DNA of 64,000 nt from assembly GCA_024280855.1 (NCBI GenBank), contig JAJRPG010000096.1, forward strand, positions 25,027 to 89,026, given 5' to 3'. This document shows positions 17,871 through 28,206 of this stretch, piece after piece (position 1 is the stretch's first letter; every line of letters begins with the position of its first letter). The translations under genes and the position numbers were made by a program. This DNA comes from Planctomycetota bacterium (GTDB lineage: Bacteria; Planctomycetota; Phycisphaerae; UBA1845). The notes under the pieces were generated by a model. It searched no databases. It saw nothing but the letters and a program-made list of their open reading frames with translations, and was not told the DNA's origin.

Positions 17871-19350
17871 ATGGCACGACAGGTAATTTGGACTTGTATG
17901 GTGAGTCTCGTATTTGGGATGGTGGGTTTCCGTGCGAATTCCATTTGCGCTGTGTATGGTATGGATACCGTCCGGCTATATGCATCCAGCGACCTAGCAG
18001 ACCTACCAAATCTTGTTGATTGCCTAACGGACCCTGGGGTACTGCCTGCACCAACTGGCATAATGACCGTGCAACAGTGCCTTGATCTCTTCGACTTCAA
18101 TGCCGACAACGATGTCGATTTAGGCGATTCAGCTACGTGGCTGCAAGTCGTCCAGGATTGTCCGGCGGAGTTCCAAGAATGCGTCACAGGCGATTGCCAA
18201 AATGAGTTAGCCTGTTTTGGAAATGGCCTATGCTCTGGTAACGCATGCGTTTGTGACGGCGGCTGGATCGGGACTCGATGTTCAGCCGCTTGCGACGGAG
18301 GTGCTGACAACAGCTTCTGCCTAAACCAGAGCATTCAATGCCTGGGTCAGGGAATTTGCTTCGAAAACTTGGTCGACGACCAAATGGGAAACAACTTGTC
18401 CTGCTACAGTTGCACATGCGACACCCTGGCAGAGAAATTGGGCGGTGACACATCAACAATTTCGTATGTGGGCCCTCAATGTGAATGCGCAGGGGCTGGC
18501 GCTCGCCTTGACCATGCCGTTGAAGCTTCCTTGGAATACCAGCCTACTTACGAATGTGTCACAGATCCTTTCGGCGGCGGTTCCTGCAATGTCAGCCCAT
18601 TCGACATTCGGCCAGGCGGTTTAGAAGAACTGACATTCGAGTTTTGGTTTCGAATTGACTTCGCGGACCATCTTTGGAACGTACCTTTGCTCTCCAAGCA
18701 CGGATGCATACCGTCGCAATGGAATCAGCCTTCGACCTGCATCAAGTACCTGAATTGGGAAATCCATGTAGGTGTTCCGCAAGGTCTATCCAGTCAGCAA
18801 CTCTATTTTTTCGCCACCGAGGGAGATAGGCACGGGATTGGTGGGACGAGCAACGGATATGATGCCACCAATGCTGGACCAATCTGGCATCACGCAGCCG
18901 TAGTTTACAGTAGCGCAGCCAATACGATAGACTTCTACGAGGAAGGAGTATGGGCTGGCGTAGCCTCAACATCAGAATTGAACGCATCGGTCCCCGCCCT
19001 TGGCTTCGTGTCGAACGTCGGTCCAATTACCATTGGGGGACTTCAGAGTATCTCCCCCAGTTGAAAACCAATTCATCCGTTTTGTGGACGAAGTTCGAAT
19101 ATAGGATCACGCTCGTACTCAAGCACAGATTCTTGATAATATGCATACCGAGATCACCGACCCGGCTGAGCTGAGTAAACTGCTCTTGTATGTCAATTTC
19201 AACGAGCGAAACACAATGCCACAAGTTGTGCCACTCGACCACGGGCCACGCGCATTGCCTGGAGTTCTCGTCGGCGACATCGCGTATGAAGTCCCTTCGC
19301 CTGTTTTCGACCCGGTCGATCCGAATTCGCAATTATGTAAGGACTATTAG
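17871..19350 (+). pseudogene. secreted EGF-like/LamG protein, broken by a frameshift and a nonsense codon
   Basis: Translation starts at 17871 after AAGGAGG and gives a signal peptide, a dockerin-like FDFNADNDVDLGDSATWLQ, cysteine-rich EGF-like repeats (CFGNGLCSGNACVCDGGWIG) and most of a LamG/concanavalin-type domain (LEELTFEFWFRIDF, WHHAAVVYSS). It stops at 19062-19064 in the middle of that domain. The missing end is readable one base further on in another frame: PVENQFIRFVDEVRI, a TAG at 19102-19104 where LamG domains have Trp, then DHARTQAQILDNMHTEI to a stop at 19348-19350. One extra C in the run CCCCC (19053-19057) would explain the shift. So two separate lesions are present. The reading frame up to 19064 may still be expressed as a truncated protein. 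Confidence 0.8.
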
Positions 19351-19825
19351 CCACGAGGCACACTGGATTTTCGATGCGTTATCCCCAGTCCTTTTCGAAG
19401 CAGCCATAGATCGTCCCAGGCTCCATTACACGGTCAAGCAATCAAAAGCTAAGGCAAGATTGAAAATTATTATATATTTTTTTTCGAACTGAAAAATATG
19501 CTCTATCGATAAGCCTACATTTGCGGATTCTTAACGAAAATAGCGATTTAGCAATCGAAATGCCCCTTAAAATACGTCCTGCCATCACCAACGCTTCACG
19601 CCAACAAAACGCCATCATCTCATTTGATCTAAACAACGCATCAAAAAAAACACTCCCGATAGATCACCGGTCACGTTCTTTATATAGACGGGTCATCAGC
19701 AGACAACTGGTGCATAGTACCCGATCGCTCTTTGACAACCGAATAGCATCTGCCCAAGCGCTTAGCCACGCATCCACAAATTGGAAGGGTGGCAGGCGAA
19801 GGAAGATTTCCATTCGTACTGCGCA
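19351..19825. other. intergenic stretch, no gene seen
   Basis: About 475 nt between the broken LamG gene and the convergent acs gene. It is AT-rich in part, with a long T-run near 19475-19485. I found no tRNA, no family-matching frame and no clear inverted repeat. Confidence 0.5.
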
Positions 19826-21784
19826 TTACGCCTGGTACGATTCCACCAGCGCATCTACCACCGCAGGGTCAGCGAGGGTGGAAGTATCTCCCACCTGGTC
19901 AGGCTGCCCCTCCGCAATTTTTCGGAGAATGCGGCGCATGATTTTTCCCGATCGCGTTTTCGGCAGGCCCGGTGCCCAGTGGATGACATCAGGCGCAGCA
20001 ATAGGGCCAATCTCTTTACGAACGTGCTTGACCAACTCGGCCTTGAGTTCATCCGTGTATTCAACGCCAGAGAGGAGCGTCACATAGGCGTATATACCCT
20101 GGCCTTTGATTTCGTGAGGGAAGCCAACAACGGCGGCTTCGACGACAGCCGAGTGAGCGACAAGTGCGCTTTCTACTTCGGCTGACCCCATGCGATGACC
20201 TGACACGTTGATGACATCATCGACTCGGCCAGTGACCCAGTAGTAGCCATCTTCGTCGCGGCGACATCCGTCGCCTGTAAAATACAATCCCTCATAAGCT
20301 GTAAAATAGGTCTCCTTAAATCTTGCATGTTGGCCATACAGGGTGCGCATCATGGATGGCCAAGGCTGCTCTAAACATAGCACGCCGGAGCCAGCGCCTT
20401 CTATGCGTTGCCCTTTTTCGTCCAACAAAATCGGTTTAACACCGAAAAATGGCAGCGTCGCAGAACCAGGCTTAGCTGGAATCGCGCCGGGTAATGGCGA
20501 GATAAGAATGCCTCCGGTTTCAGTTTGCCACCAGGTGTCAACGATAGGACACCGCTCATCACCTACGACCGTGTGATACCACATCCACGCTTCGGGGTTG
20601 ATTGGCTCACCCACCGTGCCCAGTAGTCGCAAGCTCTTTCGGCTATGTTTTTTAACCGGCTCATCGCCATCGCGCATGAGCGCGCGAATAGCTGTGGGCG
20701 CAGTATAAAATTGGTTCACTTTGTATTTGTCCACGACAGCCCAAAAACGTCCGGCGTCTGGATAAGTCGGAATCCCCTCGAACATGACAGTCGTCGCGCC
20801 AGCACATAGTGGGCCATAAACGATGTAAGAATGGCCTGTAACCCAGCCGATGTCAGCCGTACACCAATAAATGTCGCCGTCGTGATAATCAAAAACGTAT
20901 TTGAATGTGGTCGTGGTGTATATCATGTACCCGCCCACGGAATGCACGACGCCTTTTGGTTTTCCGGTGGAGCCTGAGGTGTACAAAATAAACAATGGGT
21001 CTTCGGAATCCATCCATTCCGGCTCGCACTCCTGCGAAGCGTCAGCCATGACATCGTGCCACCAGTGATCTCGCCCCGCGCGCATGTCGACAGGCATCTT
21101 ATCCTGGCCTACTCGTTGAGACACGATGCAAGCACGAACCTGAACGCCCTGCTTGGCAGCATTAGCCATCGCAGCGTCGGCGTTTTCTTTTAGCGGGACA
21201 GCTTTCGCACCACGAAACACGCCGTCTGTGGTGATGAGTACTTCGCATGTTGAATCTACGATTCGATCGGCTAGTGAATCCGGGCTAAAGCCTCCGAAGA
21301 CAATCGAATGAACAGCGCCAATTCTCGCACAAGCTAACATGGCGATGGCTAATTCTTTCACCATAGGCATGTAAATCGAAACGCGATCGCCCTTCTTTAC
21401 GCCCTGCGCTTTAAGCACGTTTGAAAATTTGCACACCTCGACATGAAGCTGGCGATAAGTCAGCTTGGCATCTTCGCCTGGCTCATTACCTTCCCAGATA
21501 ATAGCTGTTTGATCGCCCCGATTTTCTAAATGGCGGTCGATGGCGTTGTAGGTAATGTTTGTTTTTCCGCCGAGGAAATACTTGATGGAGATATCGCCGG
21601 TAAAATCATATTCTCGAACTTTCGTCCACTTTTCTTTCCAATAAAACCCTTCGGCTATCTCACCCCAAAAGGCGTCGGGGTCTGAGATAGATCGGTCGTA
21701 CATCTGCTTATATTGCTCGATTGAGCTAACGTGGGCCTGCTTTGAAAATTCCGCACTGGGAGGAAAAATTTTAACGTTAGCCAT
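19826..21784 (-). CDS. acs: acetyl-CoA synthetase
   Basis: AMP-forming acetyl-CoA synthetase, converting acetate, ATP and CoA to acetyl-CoA. The product is 652 residues, the usual length. Motifs are the adenylate-forming P-loop [15 protein letters not shown], the WWQTETGG motif, the [18 protein letters not shown] hinge region and the C-terminal [13 protein letters not shown], whose lysine is the acetylation-controlled catalytic residue. The N-terminal [19 protein letters not shown] is typical of true Acs rather than propionyl-CoA synthetase. AGGAG lies 8 nt before the ATG. It stands upstream of waaA on the same strand (63 nt apart) but the two have no functional link. Confidence 0.96.
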   Translation of the reverse strand: MANVKIFPPSAEFSKQAHVSSIEQYKQMYDRSISDPDAFWGEIAEGFYWKEKWTKVREYDFTGDISIKYFLGGKTNITYNAIDRHLENRGDQTAIIWEGNEPGEDAKLTYRQLHVEVCKFSNVLKAQGVKKGDRVSIYMPMVKELAIAMLACARIGAVHSIVFGGFSPDSLADRIVDSTCEVLITTDGVFRGAKAVPLKENADAAMANAAKQGVQVRACIVSQRVGQDKMPVDMRAGRDHWWHDVMADASQECEPEWMDSEDPLFILYTSGSTGKPKGVVHSVGGYMIYTTTTFKYVFDYHDGDIYWCTADIGWVTGHSYIVYGPLCAGATTVMFEGIPTYPDAGRFWAVVDKYKVNQFYTAPTAIRALMRDGDEPVKKHSRKSLRLLGTVGEPINPEAWMWYHTVVGDERCPIVDTWWQTETGGILISPLPGAIPAKPGSATLPFFGVKPILLDEKGQRIEGAGSGVLCLEQPWPSMMRTLYGQHARFKETYFTAYEGLYFTGDGCRRDEDGYYWVTGRVDDVINVSGHRMGSAEVESALVAHSAVVEAAVVGFPHEIKGQGIYAYVTLLSGVEYTDELKAELVKHVRKEIGPIAAPDVIHWAPGLPKTRSGKIMRRILRKIAEGQPDQVGDTSTLADPAVVDALVESYQA

Positions 21785-21847
21785 GATGGGTACTCCTATA
21801 CAAACTATAAGAAACGCTTTGCATCTCGTGACTCTGTGTTATGTCTA

Positions 21848-23191
21848 TCACGGATCGTAATGCAATCGCTGGCGACTGCCAACGCCCTCGACGCCGCTTA
21901 GCAGAGTTGCGAGTTTTTCGACTGTAACATCCGTAGCCCCTTGATTTTCCTGAACGACTTTTCGAGCATTTTGAGCCAAAACCTGCGCCTCATCGGGATG
22001 GCTCAGTAGTTGTTTCACGCCCTCGGCTAAAAGCTCCGCACTTTTCACGACGAGGACAGCCCTGGCTCGTTCAAACGTCGCAACGGGTAACGCGAAGTTG
22101 CCCATATGAGGTCCGACGATCATCGGCTTGCCCATCGCAGCTACTTCCATCGGGTCCGAACCGCCCATCGGGACGAGGCTTCTGCCTACGAAAACGACGC
22201 TGGCCAGCGAGTAAAATTTTCGCAATTCGCCCATCGTGTCGCCGAGAATTACAGTTGGCGAATCATCCAAACCATTGGCCTGGCATCCATCCGCTCGTTG
22301 GCTACGACGAATACATTTGAAGCCTTCGTTTCGGATTAACTTCGCCACATCGTCGAATCGTTCCGGTTTACGCGGCACGATAACCAGAGTTGGCGATGCC
22401 TGAGAACTTGACCAACTGGCGAGCAGTTTTTTGTGAGCCTCAAGAATAATCGCCTCCTCGGCTGGGCCTGTGCTACCGCAAACCCACAGAGGCTTAGACT
22501 GATCGATGCCCAAAGCTAAGGCTAATTCGTTAGCACGTTCCACAACATCACTCACCGTCGCCGTGTCCCATTTTAACGACGAGGTCATCTCAACACATTC
22601 CGACGGTGTTCCTAGCGAACGAAATCTTTCGGCAATGGCTTCGTCCTGTGCGCCTACCCAAGAAAGCCTTGCGAACATGGATCGACCAATCGCACCGAGC
22701 CAACCTAGTCGTTTCACACTTCGCTGCGTAAGTCGGCCATTAACAATCGCGATAGGAATGCCCCGCCGATGAGCCTGATGGACGAGATTGTACCAAACCT
22801 CCAACTCAACCAATACGATTAGCGATGGCCTGATACGCCTAAGAACTTTTGAAATCGTCAAGCTGAAATCCAGAGGAAAACGAAAAACCGCGTCCTGGCC
22901 AAATAGTTGAACCGCTCTTGCGAAACCTGTATCCGTAGTAGTTGAAATAACAATGTCTACGTCAGGCAGCTTGTGGCGAAGTTTTTTAACTAATAGCGGT
23001 GTACAATTTATTTCGCCAAGCGAGACCGCGTGAATCCAGATGCGAGGCTGGCTCGAATCACGCTGGCGCAAGCTACCAAAGCGTTCGCGCCAGCCATGAC
23101 GGTTCTTACCCAGCAGCAGCGCGTTGTACACGGCGACCGGCAGGTACAGCAACCCGACGAATAGATATAGGAAATCTGCGAACCATCGCAT
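21848..23191 (-). CDS. waaA: 3-deoxy-D-manno-octulosonic acid (Kdo) transferase
   Basis: WaaA (KdtA) adds Kdo to the lipid A precursor at the inner face of the cytoplasmic membrane, so this organism very likely makes LPS. The 447-residue product has an N-terminal membrane anchor (FLYLFVGLLYLPVAVYNALLL), the GT-30 N-domain with the catalytic-glutamate motif IWIHAVSLGEINCTPLL, the segment LVELEVWYNLVHQAHRRGIPIAIVNGRL, and a C-domain with VILGDTMGELRKFYSLASVVFVGRSL and GGSDPMEVAAMGKPMIVGPHMGNF. All are well conserved. It is divergent from truD. Confidence 0.95.
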   Translation of the reverse strand: MRWFADFLYLFVGLLYLPVAVYNALLLGKNRHGWRERFGSLRQRDSSQPRIWIHAVSLGEINCTPLLVKKLRHKLPDVDIVISTTTDTGFARAVQLFGQDAVFRFPLDFSLTISKVLRRIRPSLIVLVELEVWYNLVHQAHRRGIPIAIVNGRLTQRSVKRLGWLGAIGRSMFARLSWVGAQDEAIAERFRSLGTPSECVEMTSSLKWDTATVSDVVERANELALALGIDQSKPLWVCGSTGPAEEAIILEAHKKLLASWSSSQASPTLVIVPRKPERFDDVAKLIRNEGFKCIRRSQRADGCQANGLDDSPTVILGDTMGELRKFYSLASVVFVGRSLVPMGGSDPMEVAAMGKPMIVGPHMGNFALPVATFERARAVLVVKSAELLAEGVKQLLSHPDEAQVLAQNARKVVQENQGATDVTVEKLATLLSGVEGVGSRQRLHYDP

Positions 23192-23276
23192 AGCCCACCA
23201 TCGTAAGCTGGCTACTCGATCTGAGCAAATTCACGAAGGACTCGCGTGCTTTTTTGACTGCGCGTACACTAGGTGC

Positions 23277-24509
23277 ATGTCAGATTCTATTGCAACCCAG
23301 ACGCTCCCCCACCTCACGGCTAATATCCCTGGCGTTGGCGGCGTGATTAAACGATATGACCGGGATTTCGTAGTCGAAGAACTGCCTCGCTACGAAGCCA
23401 GCGGCCAGGGAACCCACACTTATTTTTGCATCGAAAAGCAAGGACTCAGCACGCCGGCTGCGATTCGCGTGTTGAGCAAAGCCCTTGGTAAGCGAGATCG
23501 AGATTTCGGATATGCTGGCCTGAAAGACGTTCACGGGATAACCCGACAGATGCTGAGTATCGAACATGTTTCGCAACCGAAAATCGCGGCCTTGGAATTA
23601 AATCAAATCAAGATTATTTCCACCACGCGACATTCCAACAAAATTAAGCTTGGGCATCTACGGGGAAACCGTTTCGACATTCGCATCCGTGAAGTCTCGC
23701 CCCAGGTCAAAGATAACGCGCAACAAATTCTTGATGTGTTGCAAAATCGCGGGCTGCCCAATTATTTCGGTCCACAACGGTTTGGCTTTCGAGGTGACAA
23801 CGCAGCCATCGGGCGGGCTGCCCTGCTCAATGATTACGATGAAGCCATTGCGATGATGTTGGGGAGAACGACTCACCGGGACAAAGGCAGCGCGAAGATG
23901 GCGAGAGATTTTTTCGACGCGGGAAATCTCGCGGCCTCAGCCGATGCGTGGGATCGTGGTTTTCGTGACACGGCTAGAGTTTGTCGCGTACTCTCTGAGT
24001 CAGGCCAAGATGCAAGCAAAGCCTGGCAGGCAGTTAATCATGGCATGCGTAAGCTTTATTTTTCTGCGCTGCAAAGTGAGATGTTCAATCAAGTGGTCGC
24101 TAGCCGAGTCAACAGCATCGATCAATTGCTCGACGGCGACGTAGCCTGGAAACACCAGAACGGGGCGTGCTTTCTTGTAGAAAATGTTGATGAGGAACAG
24201 CCTCGCTGCTCAGCTTTTGAAATTTCTCCGACCGGGCCTTTGTTTGGTAAGAAAATGAAAGAGCCTGCCGGCGAAGCGGCAAAAATGGAGGAGGCGGTCT
24301 TAGCGAAAGCCAATCTTAGCCGTAATCAAATCAGCTCACCGGAAGGAAAAAGATTAGATGGCGCTCGCCGACCGTTGCGCGTACCGCTTGAGGATGTTTC
24401 TCTCGATCATGGCCAAGACGATCATGGCTCATTCATCCACCTTACGTTTACGTTACCACCAGGTTCTTATGCCACGACAGTGACACGAGAGATTTGCAAG
24501 AATGGGTAG
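23277..24509 (+). CDS. truD: tRNA pseudouridine(13) synthase TruD
   Basis: TruD makes pseudouridine at position 13 of tRNA-Glu. The ATG at 23277 is chosen over an upstream start at 23124 because it yields the normal N-terminus and avoids overlap with waaA. Of about 410 residues, the catalytic aspartate lies in FGYAGLKDVHGITRQ, and the NYFGPQRFGFRGDN motif is also intact. The expected insertion domain between the two catalytic halves is present. It converges with the large coiled-coil gene, 43 nt apart. Confidence 0.94.
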   Translation: MSDSIATQTLPHLTANIPGVGGVIKRYDRDFVVEELPRYEASGQGTHTYFCIEKQGLSTPAAIRVLSKALGKRDRDFGYAGLKDVHGITRQMLSIEHVSQPKIAALELNQIKIISTTRHSNKIKLGHLRGNRFDIRIREVSPQVKDNAQQILDVLQNRGLPNYFGPQRFGFRGDNAAIGRAALLNDYDEAIAMMLGRTTHRDKGSAKMARDFFDAGNLAASADAWDRGFRDTARVCRVLSESGQDASKAWQAVNHGMRKLYFSALQSEMFNQVVASRVNSIDQLLDGDVAWKHQNGACFLVENVDEEQPRCSAFEISPTGPLFGKKMKEPAGEAAKMEEAVLAKANLSRNQISSPEGKRLDGARRPLRVPLEDVSLDHGQDDHGSFIHLTFTLPPGSYATTVTREICKNG

Positions 24510-24552
24510 CGGTATTTACCAATCTTGTTATTCTTCTAGGATCGAACGACTA

Positions 24553-27500
24553 TCAGGAGAACCAGCCACGCTTTTTACTAGTACTACTCCCGGCAGTTTG
24601 TTTCTTTTCTTTCTTGGCTTGTTTAATTAAATCCTTGATCGGTTTATTAGGTGTGAGCCGTTGCAACATTCTAACTTTTCTTGCGACTTCAGGGGCGAGG
24701 TCAGCCGGTAACTCTTGATGTTTGGATTTCGTGGGCTTGGCCGTTGCTTGATCGTCCGCTTCATTGGCCACGCTCTCGCCAGTGAATTTCACCGGAATTT
24801 CAACCGATGTTGGAAGTAGGTCACTATAATCAGTATCGGTCCCCGGCGCGGGTTCGTCGTCTGTGCCATCTATCTCAGCTTGTGCCGCCAGTAACGCCGC
24901 CTTCATAGCTGTCGCTTGATCGACCTCTTCAATTTCGGGATTGTGCAGACTCTCTTCTTCTGGATGCTGAACATCTTCATGCTCGACTGCTTCATCGCAT
25001 TCAACTTCACTCAACGGGTCGCTGGCAGGGCCAGCAGGTTCTTGCATCGCAGCGAAATCAAAGCCGCACCAGAAAGTTTCGATGGCTGAGTGCATGGCAG
25101 TATTTTCGACCGACTGAGACGCTTCACCAATCACACTTGGCTGGGAACTTTGCGATTCTAACGCTTGCTCACGCTTGTCAATTTCGAGCATCATGGCTTC
25201 CAGGTCTGCGCGATCTGCATCGAGTTTTTCTGCCGCTTGAGCCAATTCTTTTTGAGCCGCAACTGATACCTCTTCGTCCTGTCCCGCCTGCTCGCTCGCA
25301 CGGTTTTCTAATTGCTTTGCCTGCTCAGCGTATTCAGACAATTGCTGCTCATGTTCACTTTTCGCCTGCTGAAGTTTTTGTTGTTGGTCCTCGTTGTCCC
25401 GCTCAACTTTATCAACCAGTTTCTTTTGGCGGGACAATTCCTGACGTGCCTGTTCAATATTTTCCTGCTCGTCCTTAAGTTGTTGACGCTGCTGCTGAAG
25501 ATCTTGCTCAAGATTTTGTCGATGATTTTCGCTGGATTTTCCTTGATCCGCTAAAGTGGCCGCCTGAGTTTTTAACGCTTTTTCTCGTTGCGCTAAATCG
25601 ACATGCTGCTGCTCAAGTTCTTTTCGCGTGACGTCAAACGATGCTTTAAGCCCCTGTGCATCTTTATCCGTCGCGGCTAAGGAGTTCTCTTTTTCGTCAA
25701 GAATCTTCATGCGTTCATCGTAGCGTTTTTGCTTTGACGCTAATTCTTCTTGAGACGCAGATAAGGCTCGCTGCTTTTCCTGGAACGCTGACTCCAGCGT
25801 TTTTTGCTTTTCTACGCTTTGAGAAAGCTTGGCCTGGAACTCCTGCTCCTGTCGTTTGGCAACCTCTGCGAGTTCATTCTGTTGGTCCTGGATGTTTTTA
25901 TTTTGTCTTTGAAGTTCATCTTGCTGACTATGTAGCTGAGACTCACTCTTTTCGAGGTCGGCCTGCTTTTGCGCAAGCTCTTTGCGCGTGACATCGAAGG
26001 ATGCCTTGAGGTTATGGGCGTCCTTATCCGTAGCGGCTAGTGAATTTTCTTTCTCATCAAGAATTTTCGCCCGCTCATCCGTGCGCTTCTGCTGTGTGGA
26101 AAGCTCTTCTTGCGTGCGTACCAGCGCCTGCTTCTTTTTAGTCATTTCATTTTCGATGACTTGCTGCTGTTTCTTCCAGGCGTCTTGCTGAGTTTTCAAT
26201 TCTTGTTGTTGCTGCTGATACTGAGCCTGCTCTTTCTCAAACTCCTGTCGCATGTTGTCTATTAGCTGCTTCTGTTTTTCAACCTCAGCCTGAGCTTGTT
26301 TTTGTGATTGGTCTAATTGTTGCTGCTGGCTTGCGAGTGTTTTTTCTTGTTGGTCTACATCGTTAGTTCGCTTGGCTAATGATGCTTTCAATTCTGTTAT
26401 AGTCTTACTTTCTTTTTCCAACTCGGCGTGGCGCTGCTGATGTTTTGATTCCAGCGAGGCTAGTTCCTGTTCTTTAATTTTGCACTTATCCAGCCATTGC
26501 TGAGTTTTGCTATCATGCTGTTTCTGATTCACGCTCTGGTCATTTATGCTCTTATTTAGTACTTGCTGTCGATCGTGTAGCGCGATCTCGGCATCTTTCA
26601 GGGATGCCTGTCGCACGGATAGCAAGTTATCATCCTCACTCATTTTATTTTTCAATTTCGCAATCGTCTCTTGCTCAACCTTTAACGACTGCTGCTGCTT
26701 TTCTATTTGCTGTCTTTGGGTATTGTTAGCCGCGTCTTTTTGCGACAGGTCATCTTCTAACTGCTTAAGCTGCTCCTGTCGCTGGTTACACCGCTGCGCA
26801 AACTCTGTTAGCTTAGCTCTCTCGGTCTCAAGCTCATTACTGGCCTGGGTACATGCACTCTCTCTCTTTTGCAGCGCCTTTTCATTTTCTGCAGACGACT
26901 GATTTTGCTTGGCTATATCGTTTTGTGTCGTTTTCAACACGGCTTCTTGTCGGGCTATTTTTTCAGCTTGTGATTCCAGCTGCGCAGCTTGCTTTTCTAG
27001 ATTTTGATGTTTGCTTTCCAGCTCGGCCTGTTTTGACGCCATCGCTTTTTCAGCTTGATTACGATTCGTCGTAGCGTTGGCAATCTCTTTGTCACGATCG
27101 TCTAATTGTTTACCTAATTTATTTTGTTTTTCTATTTGAGCCGTAAGCTGTTCTTGCTTGTCGCGAAGCGCCAACTCGCCTTTTTCAAGCTCTTGCGATT
27201 GCGCTGACAATTCGCTTTCCAGCTTGGCGAGATTTTTTTCCTGTATCGCCTGACCCTTGATTTTTTCGTTAATGCTAGCTTCACTAGCAGCTAATGCCTG
27301 TAGCCGTGTTTCCAGATTGGCTCGATCTGCTTCTTGTTTTTGATTGGCCTTGACGAAATTATCTTGCTCGCTTTTTAGTGTTTTCTCCGCCTCACTAAAT
27401 TCTTTTTGTCTGGCTTCAAATTCTGTGGTTTGATGATTTAGCGCCGCGGCAGATTCTTCTATTGTTGAGCGATTCTTTTTTATATCTTCTTCCGCATCGA

Positions 27501-27768
27501 CAAACGCCTGCTGCTGTTTGGCAAGTTGCTGACTGAGCTGGTCCAGGCGATTTTTTTCGTCCTGATTACTTCCAGCTTGTTTTTCAGACTCTGCTTGAAG
27601 ACGTGCGATCATTTCCTGCTGCTCGGCGGCGCGCTGCTCGTGCGACTGAAGCCAACCTTGCGACCAACGCTGGACTTTATCTGGGTAGGTAAGAAGGTTA
27701 TCTTCTAAAGTCTGTACAGCGGAGTCTACGGCTGCGACGGCTTCGTCGAGAGATTGTTTTTTTGGCAT
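24553..27768 (-). CDS. very long coiled-coil protein with basic C-terminal tail
   Basis: A protein of about 1071 residues from the ATG at 27768 (MPKKQSLDEAVAAVDS); upstream in-frame starts seem too early. Nearly all of residues 30-870 is a Gln/Glu/Lys-rich heptad coiled coil with no membrane segment. Two copies of a block ending LDEKENSLAATDKDA plus LKASFDVTRKEL lie about 120 residues apart (plus-strand 25612-25774 and 25973-26130). The C-terminal 200 residues are acidic, then end in ELPADLAPEVARKVRMLQ, LTPNKPIKDLIKQAKKEKK and a basic tail. It is divergent from a second coiled-coil gene that leads the FGE/GTPase/GAP1 run. A scaffold or filament is plausible; no enzymatic domain is visible. 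Such low-complexity sequence can resemble SMC or myosin by chance. Confidence 0.85.
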   Translation of the reverse strand: MPKKQSLDEAVAAVDSAVQTLEDNLLTYPDKVQRWSQGWLQSHEQRAAEQQEMIARLQAESEKQAGSNQDEKNRLDQLSQQLAKQQQAFVDAEEDIKKNRSTIEESAAALNHQTTEFEARQKEFSEAEKTLKSEQDNFVKANQKQEADRANLETRLQALAASEASINEKIKGQAIQEKNLAKLESELSAQSQELEKGELALRDKQEQLTAQIEKQNKLGKQLDDRDKEIANATTNRNQAEKAMASKQAELESKHQNLEKQAAQLESQAEKIARQEAVLKTTQNDIAKQNQSSAENEKALQKRESACTQASNELETERAKLTEFAQRCNQRQEQLKQLEDDLSQKDAANNTQRQQIEKQQQSLKVEQETIAKLKNKMSEDDNLLSVRQASLKDAEIALHDRQQVLNKSINDQSVNQKQHDSKTQQWLDKCKIKEQELASLESKHQQRHAELEKESKTITELKASLAKRTNDVDQQEKTLASQQQQLDQSQKQAQAEVEKQKQLIDNMRQEFEKEQAQYQQQQQELKTQQDAWKKQQQVIENEMTKKKQALVRTQEELSTQQKRTDERAKILDEKENSLAATDKDAHNLKASFDVTRKELAQKQADLEKSESQLHSQQDELQRQNKNIQDQQNELAEVAKRQEQEFQAKLSQSVEKQKTLESAFQEKQRALSASQEELASKQKRYDERMKILDEKENSLAATDKDAQGLKASFDVTRKELEQQHVDLAQREKALKTQAATLADQGKSSENHRQNLEQDLQQQRQQLKDEQENIEQARQELSRQKKLVDKVERDNEDQQQKLQQAKSEHEQQLSEYAEQAKQLENRASEQAGQDEEVSVAAQKELAQAAEKLDADRADLEAMMLEIDKREQALESQSSQPSVIGEASQSVENTAMHSAIETFWCGFDFAAMQEPAGPASDPLSEVECDEAVEHEDVQHPEEESLHNPEIEEVDQATAMKAALLAAQAEIDGTDDEPAPGTDTDYSDLLPTSVEIPVKFTGESVANEADDQATAKPTKSKHQELPADLAPEVARKVRMLQRLTPNKPIKDLIKQAKKEKKQTAGSSTSKKRGWFS

Positions 27769-28206
27769 ATCAATGCAATCCGGAATTACTTTGTCTTGGC
27801 GCTGCTCATGTACATAGCCCAGGGTCAGCGACCTATACAGTCGCCACCATAAGTGTACATTTTGGGGCACGCGAAGATTAGTTTTTGCATACTCGGACGT
27901 TACAAGTTTTTGTCGCGTAACTCATTATTGTAGCGGTAAAACCTTTATGATTACCGGTCCAAGGCAGTTCTTTTGTTTTCAAATATGTGTTTGATGCTCA
28001 CCCTGAGTAGATCGTATCGTAAGATTGGCCTGTTGGAACATGGCTCGCTAGCTACGTCGATTGGTCGGCACTGCAAGGCGGACATGTAGAAGTGCAACTT
28101 GTATATTTGGTTCGTAATTGTAAAGAATGGGTTGAGCAACTTCGTGGGTAAACAAGAACACACAAATTGCACAGAGAGCTTCCCGGATTCGCAAGAATTG
28201 CGGTCG
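27769..28206. promoter_or_regulatory. divergent intergenic region between the two coiled-coil genes
   Basis: About 440 nt separate the start codons of the two coiled-coil genes, which face away from each other. Promoters for both should be here, so co-regulation is possible. I could not pick out clear -35/-10 pairs or dyads. The plus-strand frame is open from an ATG at 28099, so part of this interval may be coding. Confidence 0.45.

Noticed and set aside
25600..26150. CRISPR-like or tandem DNA repeat in the coiled-coil gene
   Set aside because: The similarity is at protein level with diverged DNA; there is no array of equal repeats and spacers. No CRISPR array was found anywhere in the window.
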